DNA of 33,123 bases, taken from positions 1 to 33,123 of the forward strand of contig JANXXM010000157.1 in NCBI GenBank assembly GCA_025350645.1. Reading direction: 5' to 3'. Each line of letters begins with the position of its first letter. Positions within the stretch are counted from its first letter, which is position 1. The DNA is from Ferruginibacter sp. (lineage in GTDB: Bacteria > Bacteroidota > Bacteroidia > Chitinophagales > Chitinophagaceae). Of this stretch, positions 1 to 7,207 are shown piece after piece. The translations under genes were made by a program, and so were the position numbers. The notes under the pieces were generated by a model, which worked only from the letters and a program-made list of their open reading frames with translations, was not told where the DNA came from and made no database searches.

Positions 1-102
1 CTTCGCCCGGAGACCCTGCCGGGCTTGTTCGCCGATGCGCAGGTCGCCGGCTTGCGGCTGCACCCAGGCCCCGCTAAGAGGATCGCGCCGATGGAGAGGT
101 AA
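1..102 (+). CDS. 3' end of an unidentified high-GC gene (partial)
   Basis: Frame 1 is open from the first base to a TAA at 100-102, giving 33 residues that include LPGLFADAQVAGLRLHPGP. Almost every codon ends in G or C, the pattern of a coding region in a high-GC genome, whereas everything after about base 103 is strongly AT-rich with A/T third positions. I do not recognise the protein. The abrupt change at the stop codon suggests an assembly chimera, a contaminating read end or a recent foreign insertion, so this piece may not belong to the same genome as the rest of the window. Confidence 0.45.
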   Translation, partial: LRPETLPGLFADAQVAGLRLHPGPAKRIAPMER

Positions 103-214
103 TAAAATATTTACGTATAACATATCTCTGGAGTTACAAAAAAATATTTTTAAATGAAAATTTATTGCTTTGAAAGTTATATTTATACAAATTTTGTTTT
201 GACAGAAAAAGTAC

Positions 215-2467
215 TCAATCAACCAACAGTGCTTTCAGCGAAATATATTTATCCAGTGTTTTAAAATTATGGCCCTTTGCTTTCATTCTTTTAATATAAT
301 CTGGTGTGGCTCCAATTGCTTTTGCGCCAAGTATATTATCAAAATTAGAATCGGTAAAACCTAAGGCCTTATATTCTTTTACCATTTCTGCAGTAACATT
401 CATAGCTTTTAAACCGCCGAAATCATCCGGCTTTATATTTTTAAAACCAGCACTGCTAAAGCTTTTAATATAATCTGCAGTAATGCCCAATGCTTTGTAG
501 CCTGTTATATTTTCAGGCTTTATTTTAATGCCTGCATTTTTAAAACTTTTTACATAATCTGCAGTAATACCAAGCGCTTTAAAGCCTATAATATCTTCAT
601 TGGAAATATTTATATAACCAACATCTTTCATTGATTTTATGTAGGCTTGATCTATTCCCAATGCTTTCATAGCAATTATATCATCATCGCTATCATCATC
701 TTTGCTTCTTTTTTGTGTCGCTGAAATTTTCTCATCATCTCTTACCTGGGTTTCATCAATTTTTGCCTGCTCTTCACTCAATTTGTTTTGCTGATCGTTC
801 AATTCGTTTTGTTGTGCATTCAATTTATCCTGCTGTTCATTTAGGTTATCATCTGTTGAACCAAGAGTATTTTTTGTAACATTTTTATAATCATCAATAT
901 ATTTTCCATCTATGCCCTGTGCTTTAAAAGTTATAATTTTATCTGCACTTAAATTTTTGTAACCGGCTTTGGTTATCTGTTCTATAAATGCTTTATCAAC
1001 ACCGAGCGATTTAAAGGGAACTAAATTTTCCAAACCAATCCCTGGTAATATTTTTTTTATAGAAGTGATATACGCTTCATCTACATTTAACGCAACCAGC
1101 GGAATAATATCTTCTTTGCTTATATTTTTGTAACCATTTTGTTTAAGCATTTGCACATAACTATTTTTTATATTCAGCATAAAAAATACAACAGCATCTT
1201 CTTTGCTTTTCATATCTACACCATCTTTGCGCATTTGTTCCGCATATTGCTTATTGGGCACAAATTTATAATCGCCCATTCCTTTGTTGCCTTCAAATTT
1301 CCCTTTAAACTCCATAGTTCCGGCATCTCTGGCTACAGAAAAATTTCCTGTTTTATCTATTGGTAAATCTTTAAATTCGCTCAGCAAAAAACTATTTCCA
1401 TTGAAAGAGTTTTCATCATCATCGCTCTTAAATTGAAAATTTACTTTATCATTTTTTATCGTTGCAAACCATACACCCTCCGTTTTTATCTCGTTACCAA
1501 TGTTGCTAAGTTTTTCTGCATTGCTTTTCGCCGTTGATTTTTGACCATAGCTATTTTTTTCATTAAACAGGCAAACAAATAATATCATGAGTGGTAAAAG
1601 GAAAAAATATTTCCAAATGGTATGCACGTTAGATTTTTTTGCGTTCATCATAATTAATCTTTTTTTGAGAAGTGACTGATTATAATTAGTGGTAAGGCTC
1701 AGTGGAAAATGGGGTGCAGCTACTTTTAATAAACTCATCTGGTAACTTTCTTTTTCAACCGTGTTGTGCTGTAATAAACTTTCATCCGTATAATATTCGA
1801 GGTTGCTTTCCAGCTCTTTGCGCCATGCCCAGGCAAAGGGATTAAACCATTGAAAAATGATAACAATCTCAGCCAGCAGTAGGTCAAAAGTGTGTCTTTG
1901 TTCAATGTGTATTTTTTCGTGGAGCAATACTTGGTTATACGTTTCCCAATCATATTTTTCTGGATTTATAAAAATATTATTGGCAAATGAGCAAGGTGCT
2001 TTATCGCCTGTTATTTCTACAATACGAAATTTGCCATCAATAATTACCGGGCGTGAATATGCTTTGTACAATAAAATACAGGCTTGCATTAAAAAATTAA
2101 AACCAAATATTATTACACCAAACCAATATAAATAAACAAGCCACTGCATAACTTGCTCAAAGTTTATTGTCTTATTATTCTCCAATGGTTGCACAACTGT
2201 TGTGCTTACTTTTTGGTTGATGGATTCAATAATATTTTCCTGTATGGTCGTTTCGCTTACAGGTGCAATAACATTTATTGGCGCAGGCGTTTTTCTAAAC
2301 GAAAGTTGCTCGGGTATTTTAATAAGCGGAAGCGAAAATGCCAGTACCATGCAAGAGAGCAATATCATTCTGTTTAAATGAAAGAAGGTTTCTTTTTGCA
2401 ACAACAGTTTATAAAAAATAAAACATGCTGTAAGAATAAGTGCGGCGTATAAAATATATGGTATCAT
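215..2467 (-). CDS. BlaR1/MecR1-like M56 membrane metallopeptidase with C-terminal repeat domain
   Basis: Probable membrane sensor-protease that relieves repression by the BlaI-like protein encoded just upstream. Seen in the 750 residues: hydrophobic segments near 1-23, 33-49, 105-137 and 284-301; a zinc motif HEKIH at 183-187, with an acidic stretch LEYYTDE at 223-229 that could supply the third ligand; a glycine-rich region at about 331-416; then about nine degenerate ~25-residue repeats from about 424 to the end, of the form DIIGFKALGITADYVKSF..AG. A heptad-like Q/N/L coiled coil (about 541-573) and an acidic run interrupt the repeats. By BlaR1 topology the repeats would lie outside the cytoplasmic membrane. 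The penicillin-binding sensor domain of true BlaR1 is not visible, so the signal is unlikely to be read as in staphylococcal BlaR1. The start overlaps the upstream stop as ATGA, indicating translational coupling. Confidence 0.85.
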   Translation of the reverse strand: MIPYILYAALILTACFIFYKLLLQKETFFHLNRMILLSCMVLAFSLPLIKIPEQLSFRKTPAPINVIAPVSETTIQENIIESINQKVSTTVVQPLENNKTINFEQVMQWLVYLYWFGVIIFGFNFLMQACILLYKAYSRPVIIDGKFRIVEITGDKAPCSFANNIFINPEKYDWETYNQVLLHEKIHIEQRHTFDLLLAEIVIIFQWFNPFAWAWRKELESNLEYYTDESLLQHNTVEKESYQMSLLKVAAPHFPLSLTTNYNQSLLKKRLIMMNAKKSNVHTIWKYFFLLPLMILFVCLFNEKNSYGQKSTAKSNAEKLSNIGNEIKTEGVWFATIKNDKVNFQFKSDDDENSFNGNSFLLSEFKDLPIDKTGNFSVARDAGTMEFKGKFEGNKGMGDYKFVPNKQYAEQMRKDGVDMKSKEDAVVFFMLNIKNSYVQMLKQNGYKNISKEDIIPLVALNVDEAYITSIKKILPGIGLENLVPFKSLGVDKAFIEQITKAGYKNLSADKIITFKAQGIDGKYIDDYKNVTKNTLGSTDDNLNEQQDKLNAQQNELNDQQNKLSEEQAKIDETQVRDDEKISATQKRSKDDDSDDDIIAMKALGIDQAYIKSMKDVGYINISNEDIIGFKALGITADYVKSFKNAGIKIKPENITGYKALGITADYIKSFSSAGFKNIKPDDFGGLKAMNVTAEMVKEYKALGFTDSNFDNILGAKAIGATPDYIKRMKAKGHNFKTLDKYISLKALLVD

Positions 2468-2826
2468 TTGTTTTCTTTTTTAATGATGTTTACTATTTCA
2501 TTTAATTGCTTATCGCTTAGGTTTTGCTCTTTTGCAAAAAATGCCAGCATGCGTGGGTACGAGTTATCAAAATATTGGCTCACCACATCTTTCAATGCAA
2601 ATTTTTGATAATTTTCCCGGCCTATTATGGGGAAATACGCATGCATATTACCTGTAGTTTCATGGTCTAAAAAACCTTTCTCTTCTAAAATCTTCACCAT
2701 AGTAGCAACGCTGTTGTAGTGTGGCTTTGGTTCTGGTAATAACGGAATAATATCTCTAATAAATGCTTTATTTAAATCCCAAAAAACCTGCATTATCTGC
2801 TCTTCTCTTTTGGCTAACTTTATCAT
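2464..2826 (-). CDS. BlaI/MecI/CopY-family winged-helix repressor
   Basis: A 120-residue transcriptional repressor, the usual length for BlaI/MecI. The N-terminal two thirds is the winged helix (LAKREEQIMQVFWDLNKAF, then helices ending in the HYNSVATMVKILEEKGFL recognition region); the C-terminal tail, with FFAKEQNLSDKQLNEIVNII, is the dimerisation part. Family knowledge: such repressors bind short dyads as dimers and are cleaved or released after activation of the partner M56 protease. The stop overlaps the start of the protease gene by 4 nt (ATGA), so the two form an operon. Two dyads in the promoter immediately upstream are the obvious operators, implying autoregulation. The inducing signal is not known; beta-lactam is only one possibility. 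Confidence 0.9.
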   Translation of the reverse strand: MIKLAKREEQIMQVFWDLNKAFIRDIIPLLPEPKPHYNSVATMVKILEEKGFLDHETTGNMHAYFPIIGRENYQKFALKDVVSQYFDNSYPRMLAFFAKEQNLSDKQLNEIVNIIKKENK

Positions 2827-2842
2827 TGTTTATAAATTTAAA

Positions 2843-2873
2843 CAAACATACTACTAATTCATTAGTAGAACAA
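2843..2873 (-). promoter_or_regulatory. Promoter of the blaI-like/blaR1-like operon
   Basis: Read on the minus strand, TTG (2873-2871) is followed after 20 nt by TATGTTTG (2850-2843), an exact match to the Bacteroidota -7 consensus TAnnTTTG with normal spacing from the -33 TTG. Transcription would start near 2839, leaving a leader of about 13 nt before the ATG at 2826. The spacer is filled by an operator-like palindrome. Confidence 0.65.
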
Positions 2874-2885
2874 CTAATTAATTAG
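2851..2885. promoter_or_regulatory. Two BlaI-type operator dyads
   Basis: Dyad 1 (2851-2868) is CTACTAAT-TC-ATTAGTAG, with perfect 8-bp arms around 2 bp. Dyad 2 (2874-2885) is the perfect palindrome CTAATTAATTAG. Their centres are 20 bp apart, about two helical turns, so two dimers could sit on one face of the DNA. Dyad 1 fills the spacer between the -33 and -7 elements and dyad 2 lies just upstream of the -33. The shared half-site is CTAAT. BlaI/MecI operators are known to be TACA/TACT-type dyads, which fits. Confidence 0.75.
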
Positions 2886-2886
2886 G

Positions 2887-3321
2887 AACGGTAAAAATAA
2901 AATTATTTTGTACCAATCTTTGCTAATAAAAATATTTTAAAACATTATTTTATAAATGTTTATAGAAGGTTTTAGTAATAAACAAATTTTAAAATATTTT
3001 TGTTTATTGGTAGTATATGCAGGATTTTATATTAATGCACTTTTATGAGCATGGTCAATTGATTTTTTTTTGCATTGATATCGGGCTATACTTTCCTATC
3101 TTTTTGCTCAAAGGCAGCAAAAAGGATATCCATTTCTATCCCGGCTATGTTCAGCAAATTTTCTCTAATGAGCTTTAATTTCGTATTAGAAATGATGCAG
3201 CGTTTTTTGGTGCTGGCGTTCTGTGAGGCAAACTATATCAACTATTATCTAAGGCATATTACCAGTGTTTTTAAAACGCCATTGGATGTAAAAACATTTA
3301 CCAATAAAATTTACTTTTATT
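2887..3321. other. Gene-poor gap between the repressor promoter and a small secreted-protein gene
   Basis: No gene I can support. The gap holds an inverted repeat (2977-3008) and a short plus-strand open frame at 3017-3178 (53 codons, beginning MQDFILMHFYEHG). A second open frame at about 3075-3359 runs into the 3' end of the opposite-strand gene and contains FCEANYINYYL, faintly like a LytTR DNA-binding domain, but I cannot assign it. The two plus-strand frames could be pieces of one decayed gene or chance. Confidence 0.4.
2977..3008. repeat. Inverted repeat, 10-bp arms
   Basis: AATAAACAAA (2977-2986) and its exact reverse complement TTTGTTTATT (2999-3008) are separated by 12 A/T nucleotides. 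The arms are AT-only except one G/C pair each, so a strong hairpin is unlikely; a protein-binding dyad or a weak bidirectional terminator are both possible. Confidence 0.45.
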
Positions 3322-3744
3322 TTAAAATATCATGCTCATCACTTTTACCCTTCCGTTAGCAGTGTTATTTGTTTTCAAAACATTTTCTTCAATATTTACG
3401 TAGCCTGCACTTGTATTGTCTTTTGCAGCATCAGTAATATGTGTTACTGTATTTTTTATCTGGTAAATAAATGCAGCCTGTTGTTTTTTTGTAAAACCAT
3501 TTAATGTAAAAGCAAGCTGGTATTCACCTTCCCTGCCCAATGGTCCTGTTTTATCATATCCTATTTTTTTTATGTGGTATTTCTTTTTAAATGCCTGCAT
3601 CATGTCAAAAACAGGTTTGCTATCCGGTACTCCGCAGCATTTGCTGCCAAAACTTATGGTGACAGGGTAAACAGCAGGTGCTTTTTGAGCAAAGGAATAT
3701 GTAAACAAAAAGAAAAGACATACTGTAATAACAAATAATTTCAT
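3322..3744 (-). CDS. Small secreted protein of unknown function
   Basis: A 140-residue protein starting MKLFVITVCLFFLFTYSFAQ, a clear signal peptide with likely cleavage after SFA. The frame extends 17 codons further upstream, but the MKLF start is chosen because it puts the signal peptide at the N-terminus. The mature part has a Cys-Cys pair (SKCCGVP) shortly after the cleavage site and a basic stretch (FKKKYHIKKIGYDKTGPLGREGEY). I do not recognise a family. The paired cysteines in an exported protein could form a disulfide or bind metal, but nothing in the context decides this. It lies downstream of the desaturase gene but is separated from it by a strong terminator, so it is probably transcribed separately. 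Confidence 0.75.
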   Translation of the reverse strand: MKLFVITVCLFFLFTYSFAQKAPAVYPVTISFGSKCCGVPDSKPVFDMMQAFKKKYHIKKIGYDKTGPLGREGEYQLAFTLNGFTKKQQAAFIYQIKNTVTHITDAAKDNTSAGYVNIEENVLKTNNTANGRVKVMSMIF

Positions 3745-3812
3745 AGCATATATTTTTATGTAAATGTAATAAGGTTTATTCCTTGGTACTACCAAAAAAT
3801 ATCACAATAAAA

Positions 3813-3834
3813 AAGCGGCATTTTTATGCCGCTT
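3813..3834 (-). terminator. Rho-independent terminator of the desaturase gene
   Basis: On the minus strand AAGCGGCAT, a 4-nt loop, then ATGCCGCTT form a perfect 9-bp stem, followed directly by a T run (complement of the A run at 3808-3812). It lies 15 nt past the desaturase stop. An A run also precedes it, so it could work weakly in the other direction. Confidence 0.85.
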
Positions 3835-3848
3835 AAAAATTTTTCTAT

Positions 3849-4919
3849 TTATGCTCTTCCCATTTTTCGCAAATACATGGTATGAGAAACCAGTGCATGG
3901 CGCATTTTTCTGTATTCAATATATTTTACGTTAAACTCTTCACAGGTAGCTTTTATAATTTTACTTATTTCAGGATAATGAACATGCGATATTTTTGGAA
4001 AAAGATGATGCTCTATTTGAAAATTGAGCCCACCTACGAGCCAGGAAATCAATTTATTTTTAGTGGCAAAATTTGCAGTGGTTTCTATCTGATGTATTGC
4101 CCACTCATTTTCTATATCGTTGGTTACTGCCTCGGGCACGGGGAAGGAAGTTTCTTCTACCGTATGGGCCAGTTGAAAAACCACACTAAGTATAAGCCCT
4201 GCAAACATGGCAAGAATTAAAAACCCTACCAGCCAGCTTCCAAAACCTACCATGTAAATGGGTAGTGCAATCATCATCACATAATAAAATGCTTTTGCAG
4301 CCCAAAATGCAAAATGATCAAAAGCACTCATTTTTTTAATAGCAACACTGCCCACTTTTTTGCGAAAATATTTTGTATAATCGGTTGCAAATACCCAGAT
4401 GATGAGCAATAAGGTGTACAAGAACCAAACATAAATATGCTGAAAACGATGTATAGCATATTTCTTCTGTGTCGCACACATCCGCAGCATTGGTTTTATT
4501 TCTATATCATCATCCACGCCATCAATATTAGTATAAGTATGGTGTATAATGTTGTGTTTATTGTTCCACATTATAGCACTTGCCCCAAGACCGTTTACAG
4601 AAAATGCAGCTATTTTGTTCCAAAAAGAACTTCCACTAAAACTACCATGCCCGCCATCGTGCATTACGTTAAAACCAATTGCAGCGGTAAGACCGCCCAT
4701 TGCAAAACATTCGGCCACTGCCCACCATGTGGCTGGCGTAAAAAATAATACATGCACATACAAGGCTACATATAATGCCCAAAATAATCCTGCTTTAAAA
4801 TAAAGAGAAAAATTACCTGTGCTTTGTTTATTATTTTCAACAAAATAATTATTCACTCTTTTTTTAAGTTCCTTGTGAAAATTGGATCCTTGTATATTTT
4901 TAAATTTAGGTGTAGCCAT
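3849..4919 (-). CDS. Membrane acyl-CoA/acyl-lipid fatty acid desaturase
   Basis: Integral-membrane di-iron desaturase that introduces double bonds into fatty acyl chains. All three histidine boxes are present in the 356 residues: HDGGH (87-91), HNIIHH (122-127) and QIEHH (301-305). An extra NKH precedes box 2 and SHVHYPEI follows box 3. Hydrophobic segments lie near 41-82, 162-178 and 204-252. The order and the QIEHH variant match the linoleoyl-CoA (front-end/DesA-like) desaturase group, whose regiospecificity cannot be read from sequence. A terminator follows directly. No obvious electron-donor gene is adjacent. The ATG at 4919 starts MATPKFKNIQ, typical for the family. Expected role: membrane fluidity control. 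Confidence 0.92.
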   Translation of the reverse strand: MATPKFKNIQGSNFHKELKKRVNNYFVENNKQSTGNFSLYFKAGLFWALYVALYVHVLFFTPATWWAVAECFAMGGLTAAIGFNVMHDGGHGSFSGSSFWNKIAAFSVNGLGASAIMWNNKHNIIHHTYTNIDGVDDDIEIKPMLRMCATQKKYAIHRFQHIYVWFLYTLLLIIWVFATDYTKYFRKKVGSVAIKKMSAFDHFAFWAAKAFYYVMMIALPIYMVGFGSWLVGFLILAMFAGLILSVVFQLAHTVEETSFPVPEAVTNDIENEWAIHQIETTANFATKNKLISWLVGGLNFQIEHHLFPKISHVHYPEISKIIKATCEEFNVKYIEYRKMRHALVSHTMYLRKMGRA

Positions 4920-5040
4920 TGTTAAAATTTTAAGTGCATTTTATAATGGAGAAGCTAAAAAAAATTTATTCTCCCTATTTTATTAAATCTTTTTTTTATG
5001 TCTAAATATTCAATACTCAATATTCATTACTATTACCTCG

Positions 5041-5769
5041 TTATGTACTTATTCTTACCAGCGCATCTAGCGAGCTGATACCTATTATTTTTTTACTCAA
5101 AAAGCCTTCTGCATATTTTACCCCAATCATTTTACCAAACATAGCAGCTCTTGCTATTACGCCATCCAAAAATTCCGGCGATGATATGTAAGTTTGAGGT
5201 CCTATCTCTTCTGGATTATAAAACTGAGTTTTGTAAGCTTTTACAGACGCTATTTTTTTTTCAAAAACACTCGTTATATCCACTACAAAATCTGGTTTTA
5301 AATATCTGTCCTGTATATAATTAAAAATATATTTTGGTCGCCAGGCCTGCTGTTGTTCCCCTTGGTAAGTAGTTTCAATTTTCATTAAGCCAGCCAGAAA
5401 AGCACCATCGTTAACCAATGCAGCACTTCGCCCATGGTCAGGATGCCTGTCTTCCGGTGCATTACAAAAAATAATCTCTGGCTTGTATTTTCGTATAACC
5501 GATATTATTTTTCGCTGACTGTGTTCATTATTTTCAAAAAAACCATCTGCAAGTTCCAGGTTTTCTCTTACATCTGTTTGTAGAATTTGAGCAGCATCTG
5601 CAGCTTCATTTTTTCTGGTAAGTGCTGTACCCCTTGTACCCAACTCGCCCTGTGTAAGGTCTATTATTCCAGTTGTTTTTCCTGCATTTTTCTCGTTTAG
5701 TAAAACACCCGCACATCCTAGTTCCACATCATCGGGGTGTACACCAAAAGCCAATAAGTTTATTTCCAT
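5041..5769 (-). CDS. bshB1: Bacillithiol biosynthesis deacetylase BshB1 (LmbE/PIG-L family)
   Basis: Zn-dependent deacetylase that removes the acetyl group from GlcNAc-malate, the second step of bacillithiol synthesis. Counting from MEINLLAFGVHPDD, the metal site HPDD is at 11-14; a second histidine motif RHPDHGRSA follows, and the C-terminal KPDFVVDITSVFEKKIAS and KAYKTQFYNP are family signatures. The length (242 residues) is near the usual ~240. The frame begins at 5796, but a -7 promoter element covers that codon, so the ATG at 5769 is the real start. bshA and bshC are not in the window. Confidence is high for the family and good for the B1 subtype. Confidence 0.88.
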   Translation of the reverse strand: MEINLLAFGVHPDDVELGCAGVLLNEKNAGKTTGIIDLTQGELGTRGTALTRKNEAADAAQILQTDVRENLELADGFFENNEHSQRKIISVIRKYKPEIIFCNAPEDRHPDHGRSAALVNDGAFLAGLMKIETTYQGEQQQAWRPKYIFNYIQDRYLKPDFVVDITSVFEKKIASVKAYKTQFYNPEEIGPQTYISSPEFLDGVIARAAMFGKMIGVKYAEGFLSKKIIGISSLDALVRIST

Positions 5770-5793
5770 ACTTTCAGAAAAAATTGAATTATG

Positions 5794-5801
5794 CAAATGT
5801 A
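5794..5801 (-). promoter_or_regulatory. -7 element upstream of bshB1
   Basis: The minus strand reads TACATTTG, an exact TAnnTTTG match, predicting transcription from near 5790 and a leader of about 20 nt to the ATG at 5769. No good -33 TTG sits at the expected distance. Confidence 0.45.
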
Positions 5802-5894
5802 CACTTAAACCATGTCATAATTAATCCAAAATATTCACAAATATTATTAAAGGTTAATAAGCTAAAATGCAGTTTTTTTAGTGAGTACTAAATA

Positions 5895-6530
5895 TCACAT
5901 TACTTTTGAGTGCGGCTGTTCATTATAGCCATACATTCGTTGAACTTCTTTCACAATTTTTTCTATTACTGCATCGTTGGTAGTGGGGTTGTAGGTTTGT
6001 TTTAAATCTGTACTAAAAAAAAATGCTACAGTTTGGTACATTCTTGCAGTAAAGCCCCCTTTATATTCTTTAATAATTTCGTAGCAGTTGTTGCCGGTTT
6101 CCCGGTTTATTAATTTCATTAAAACCTTGCCCTGGTAAACGCTTAGGTTGGTGAGGGGGTCACTAAATTCTTTTTTGAGTTCTTTCTCCCGGGATTTTAT
6201 ATATTTTTTTCTGTTTTCTTTCTCTTTTACATTAATAAGTTTTTCATTAATATCATTCATAACTGCACCAGCCCTGCGGGCATAAGGGTAAGTTACATAA
6301 ACTGCATTGCGAAGGCGGTTGTACTTTGCAGCGGCACTCATTTGAGTTGTATTAAGCCTGCTATATAAAAAAACGTATTCCAATGTTTTCATGGGGATAG
6401 TATCTCCTTCAAAAACGATGGCTTGTGAAGTGATAGTATCGTTTATACCTAATTGCTGAGCATGTAATTTTGATGTACACAAAAAAACAACAATAGCTAC
6501 CAAAAATTTTTTTAAAAGATTAAGTTTCAC
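5895..6530 (-). CDS. DUF4294-family secreted protein
   Basis: A 211-residue protein with signal peptide MKLNLLKKFLVAIVVFLCTSKLHAQ. The central segment KYNRLRNAVYVTYPYARRAG and the following lysine-rich helix are hallmarks of the DUF4294 family of Bacteroidota, whose function is unknown. After the signal peptide come a short strand-rich region, a long charged helix (about 105-135) and a compact C-terminal part with GKVLMKLINRETGNNCYEIIKEYKGG. It is probably periplasmic. It precedes bshB1 on the same strand, but the 125-nt gap and a -7 element before bshB1 argue for separate transcription. Confidence 0.8.
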   Translation of the reverse strand: MKLNLLKKFLVAIVVFLCTSKLHAQQLGINDTITSQAIVFEGDTIPMKTLEYVFLYSRLNTTQMSAAAKYNRLRNAVYVTYPYARRAGAVMNDINEKLINVKEKENRKKYIKSREKELKKEFSDPLTNLSVYQGKVLMKLINRETGNNCYEIIKEYKGGFTARMYQTVAFFFSTDLKQTYNPTTNDAVIEKIVKEVQRMYGYNEQPHSKVM

Positions 6531-6698
6531 TTGCAGTATTAACGAATTATTATTAACTAAAGTTCAACATTAAATGCGTAAAAAGTTTTAAAGTAACCTT
6601 AAAATTTTGTTTGAATTTTATTTTATAATTGGTTTGAGAGAGAATATTTATTATTGGGATAAAATACTACCGGATAATTAAATATTATCTGTAGCTGC

Positions 6699-7124
6699 TT
6701 ATTCTTTAAAAGGCTCATCACTATCTCTATATTTAACACTTATTGATTTTAATATATAAATTAGACCTCCTATTATTCCCACAAATGCGCCAATAAATAC
6801 TATTACCGGCCTTACCAATACACCGCCATAAGCAAACACATAAAAGATATAAAAGGCACACAATCCGCCAATCATTAAAACGAATGTTCCAAAAAGATAA
6901 CCCCCTTTATTTTCTTTTTTAAATTCCCCGCCATTTGCCATAAATAAATCTTCCAGTAACGATTTTGATTGCGAGTAGTCCATTCCCCTGTAATCTGCCA
7001 TAAGACTTTCCATTATATGTTCCCGTTTAACAGCTTCTCTTACTTCACTGATTGCATATTCTATATTTTGCTGGGTAACACCATTGCTTAAATACTTGGT
7101 AACTATCAAATCTAATTTGGCCAT
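6699..7124 (-). CDS. Small two-helix membrane protein, unknown
   Basis: A 141-residue protein starting MAKLDLIVTKYLSNGVTQQN. The frame runs 51 codons further upstream, but that extension overlaps the 3' end of ccmF and reads like noncoding sequence, so the ATG at 7124 is chosen. The N-terminal ~85 residues are soluble and helical, with a repeated acidic/basic pattern; two hydrophobic segments follow (about 91-110 and 115-134) and a short charged tail ends it. I do not recognise the family. It lies 83 nt after ccmF in the same direction and may be read from the same transcript, but nothing ties it to cytochrome maturation. Confidence 0.7.
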   Translation of the reverse strand: MAKLDLIVTKYLSNGVTQQNIEYAISEVREAVKREHIMESLMADYRGMDYSQSKSLLEDLFMANGGEFKKENKGGYLFGTFVLMIGGLCAFYIFYVFAYGGVLVRPVIVFIGAFVGIIGGLIYILKSISVKYRDSDEPFKE

Positions 7125-7207
7125 ATAGCAGTAAATTTTGGTAAATATAAAATTAGTAATGAAAGCAAATTTTGTGTGCAAATTTTGCTGGTGCTTCTCA
7201 AAAGAAT

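Noticed and set aside
3075..3359. 94-codon plus-strand open frame
   Set aside because: Its 3' end overlaps the opposite-strand secreted-protein gene, it has no convincing start signal and its residues fit no family well; kept only as part of the gap description.
4948..4974. GGAGAA...TTCTCC dyad upstream of the desaturase gene
   Set aside because: 6-bp arms around a 15-nt loop in an A/T-rich stretch are easily found by chance.
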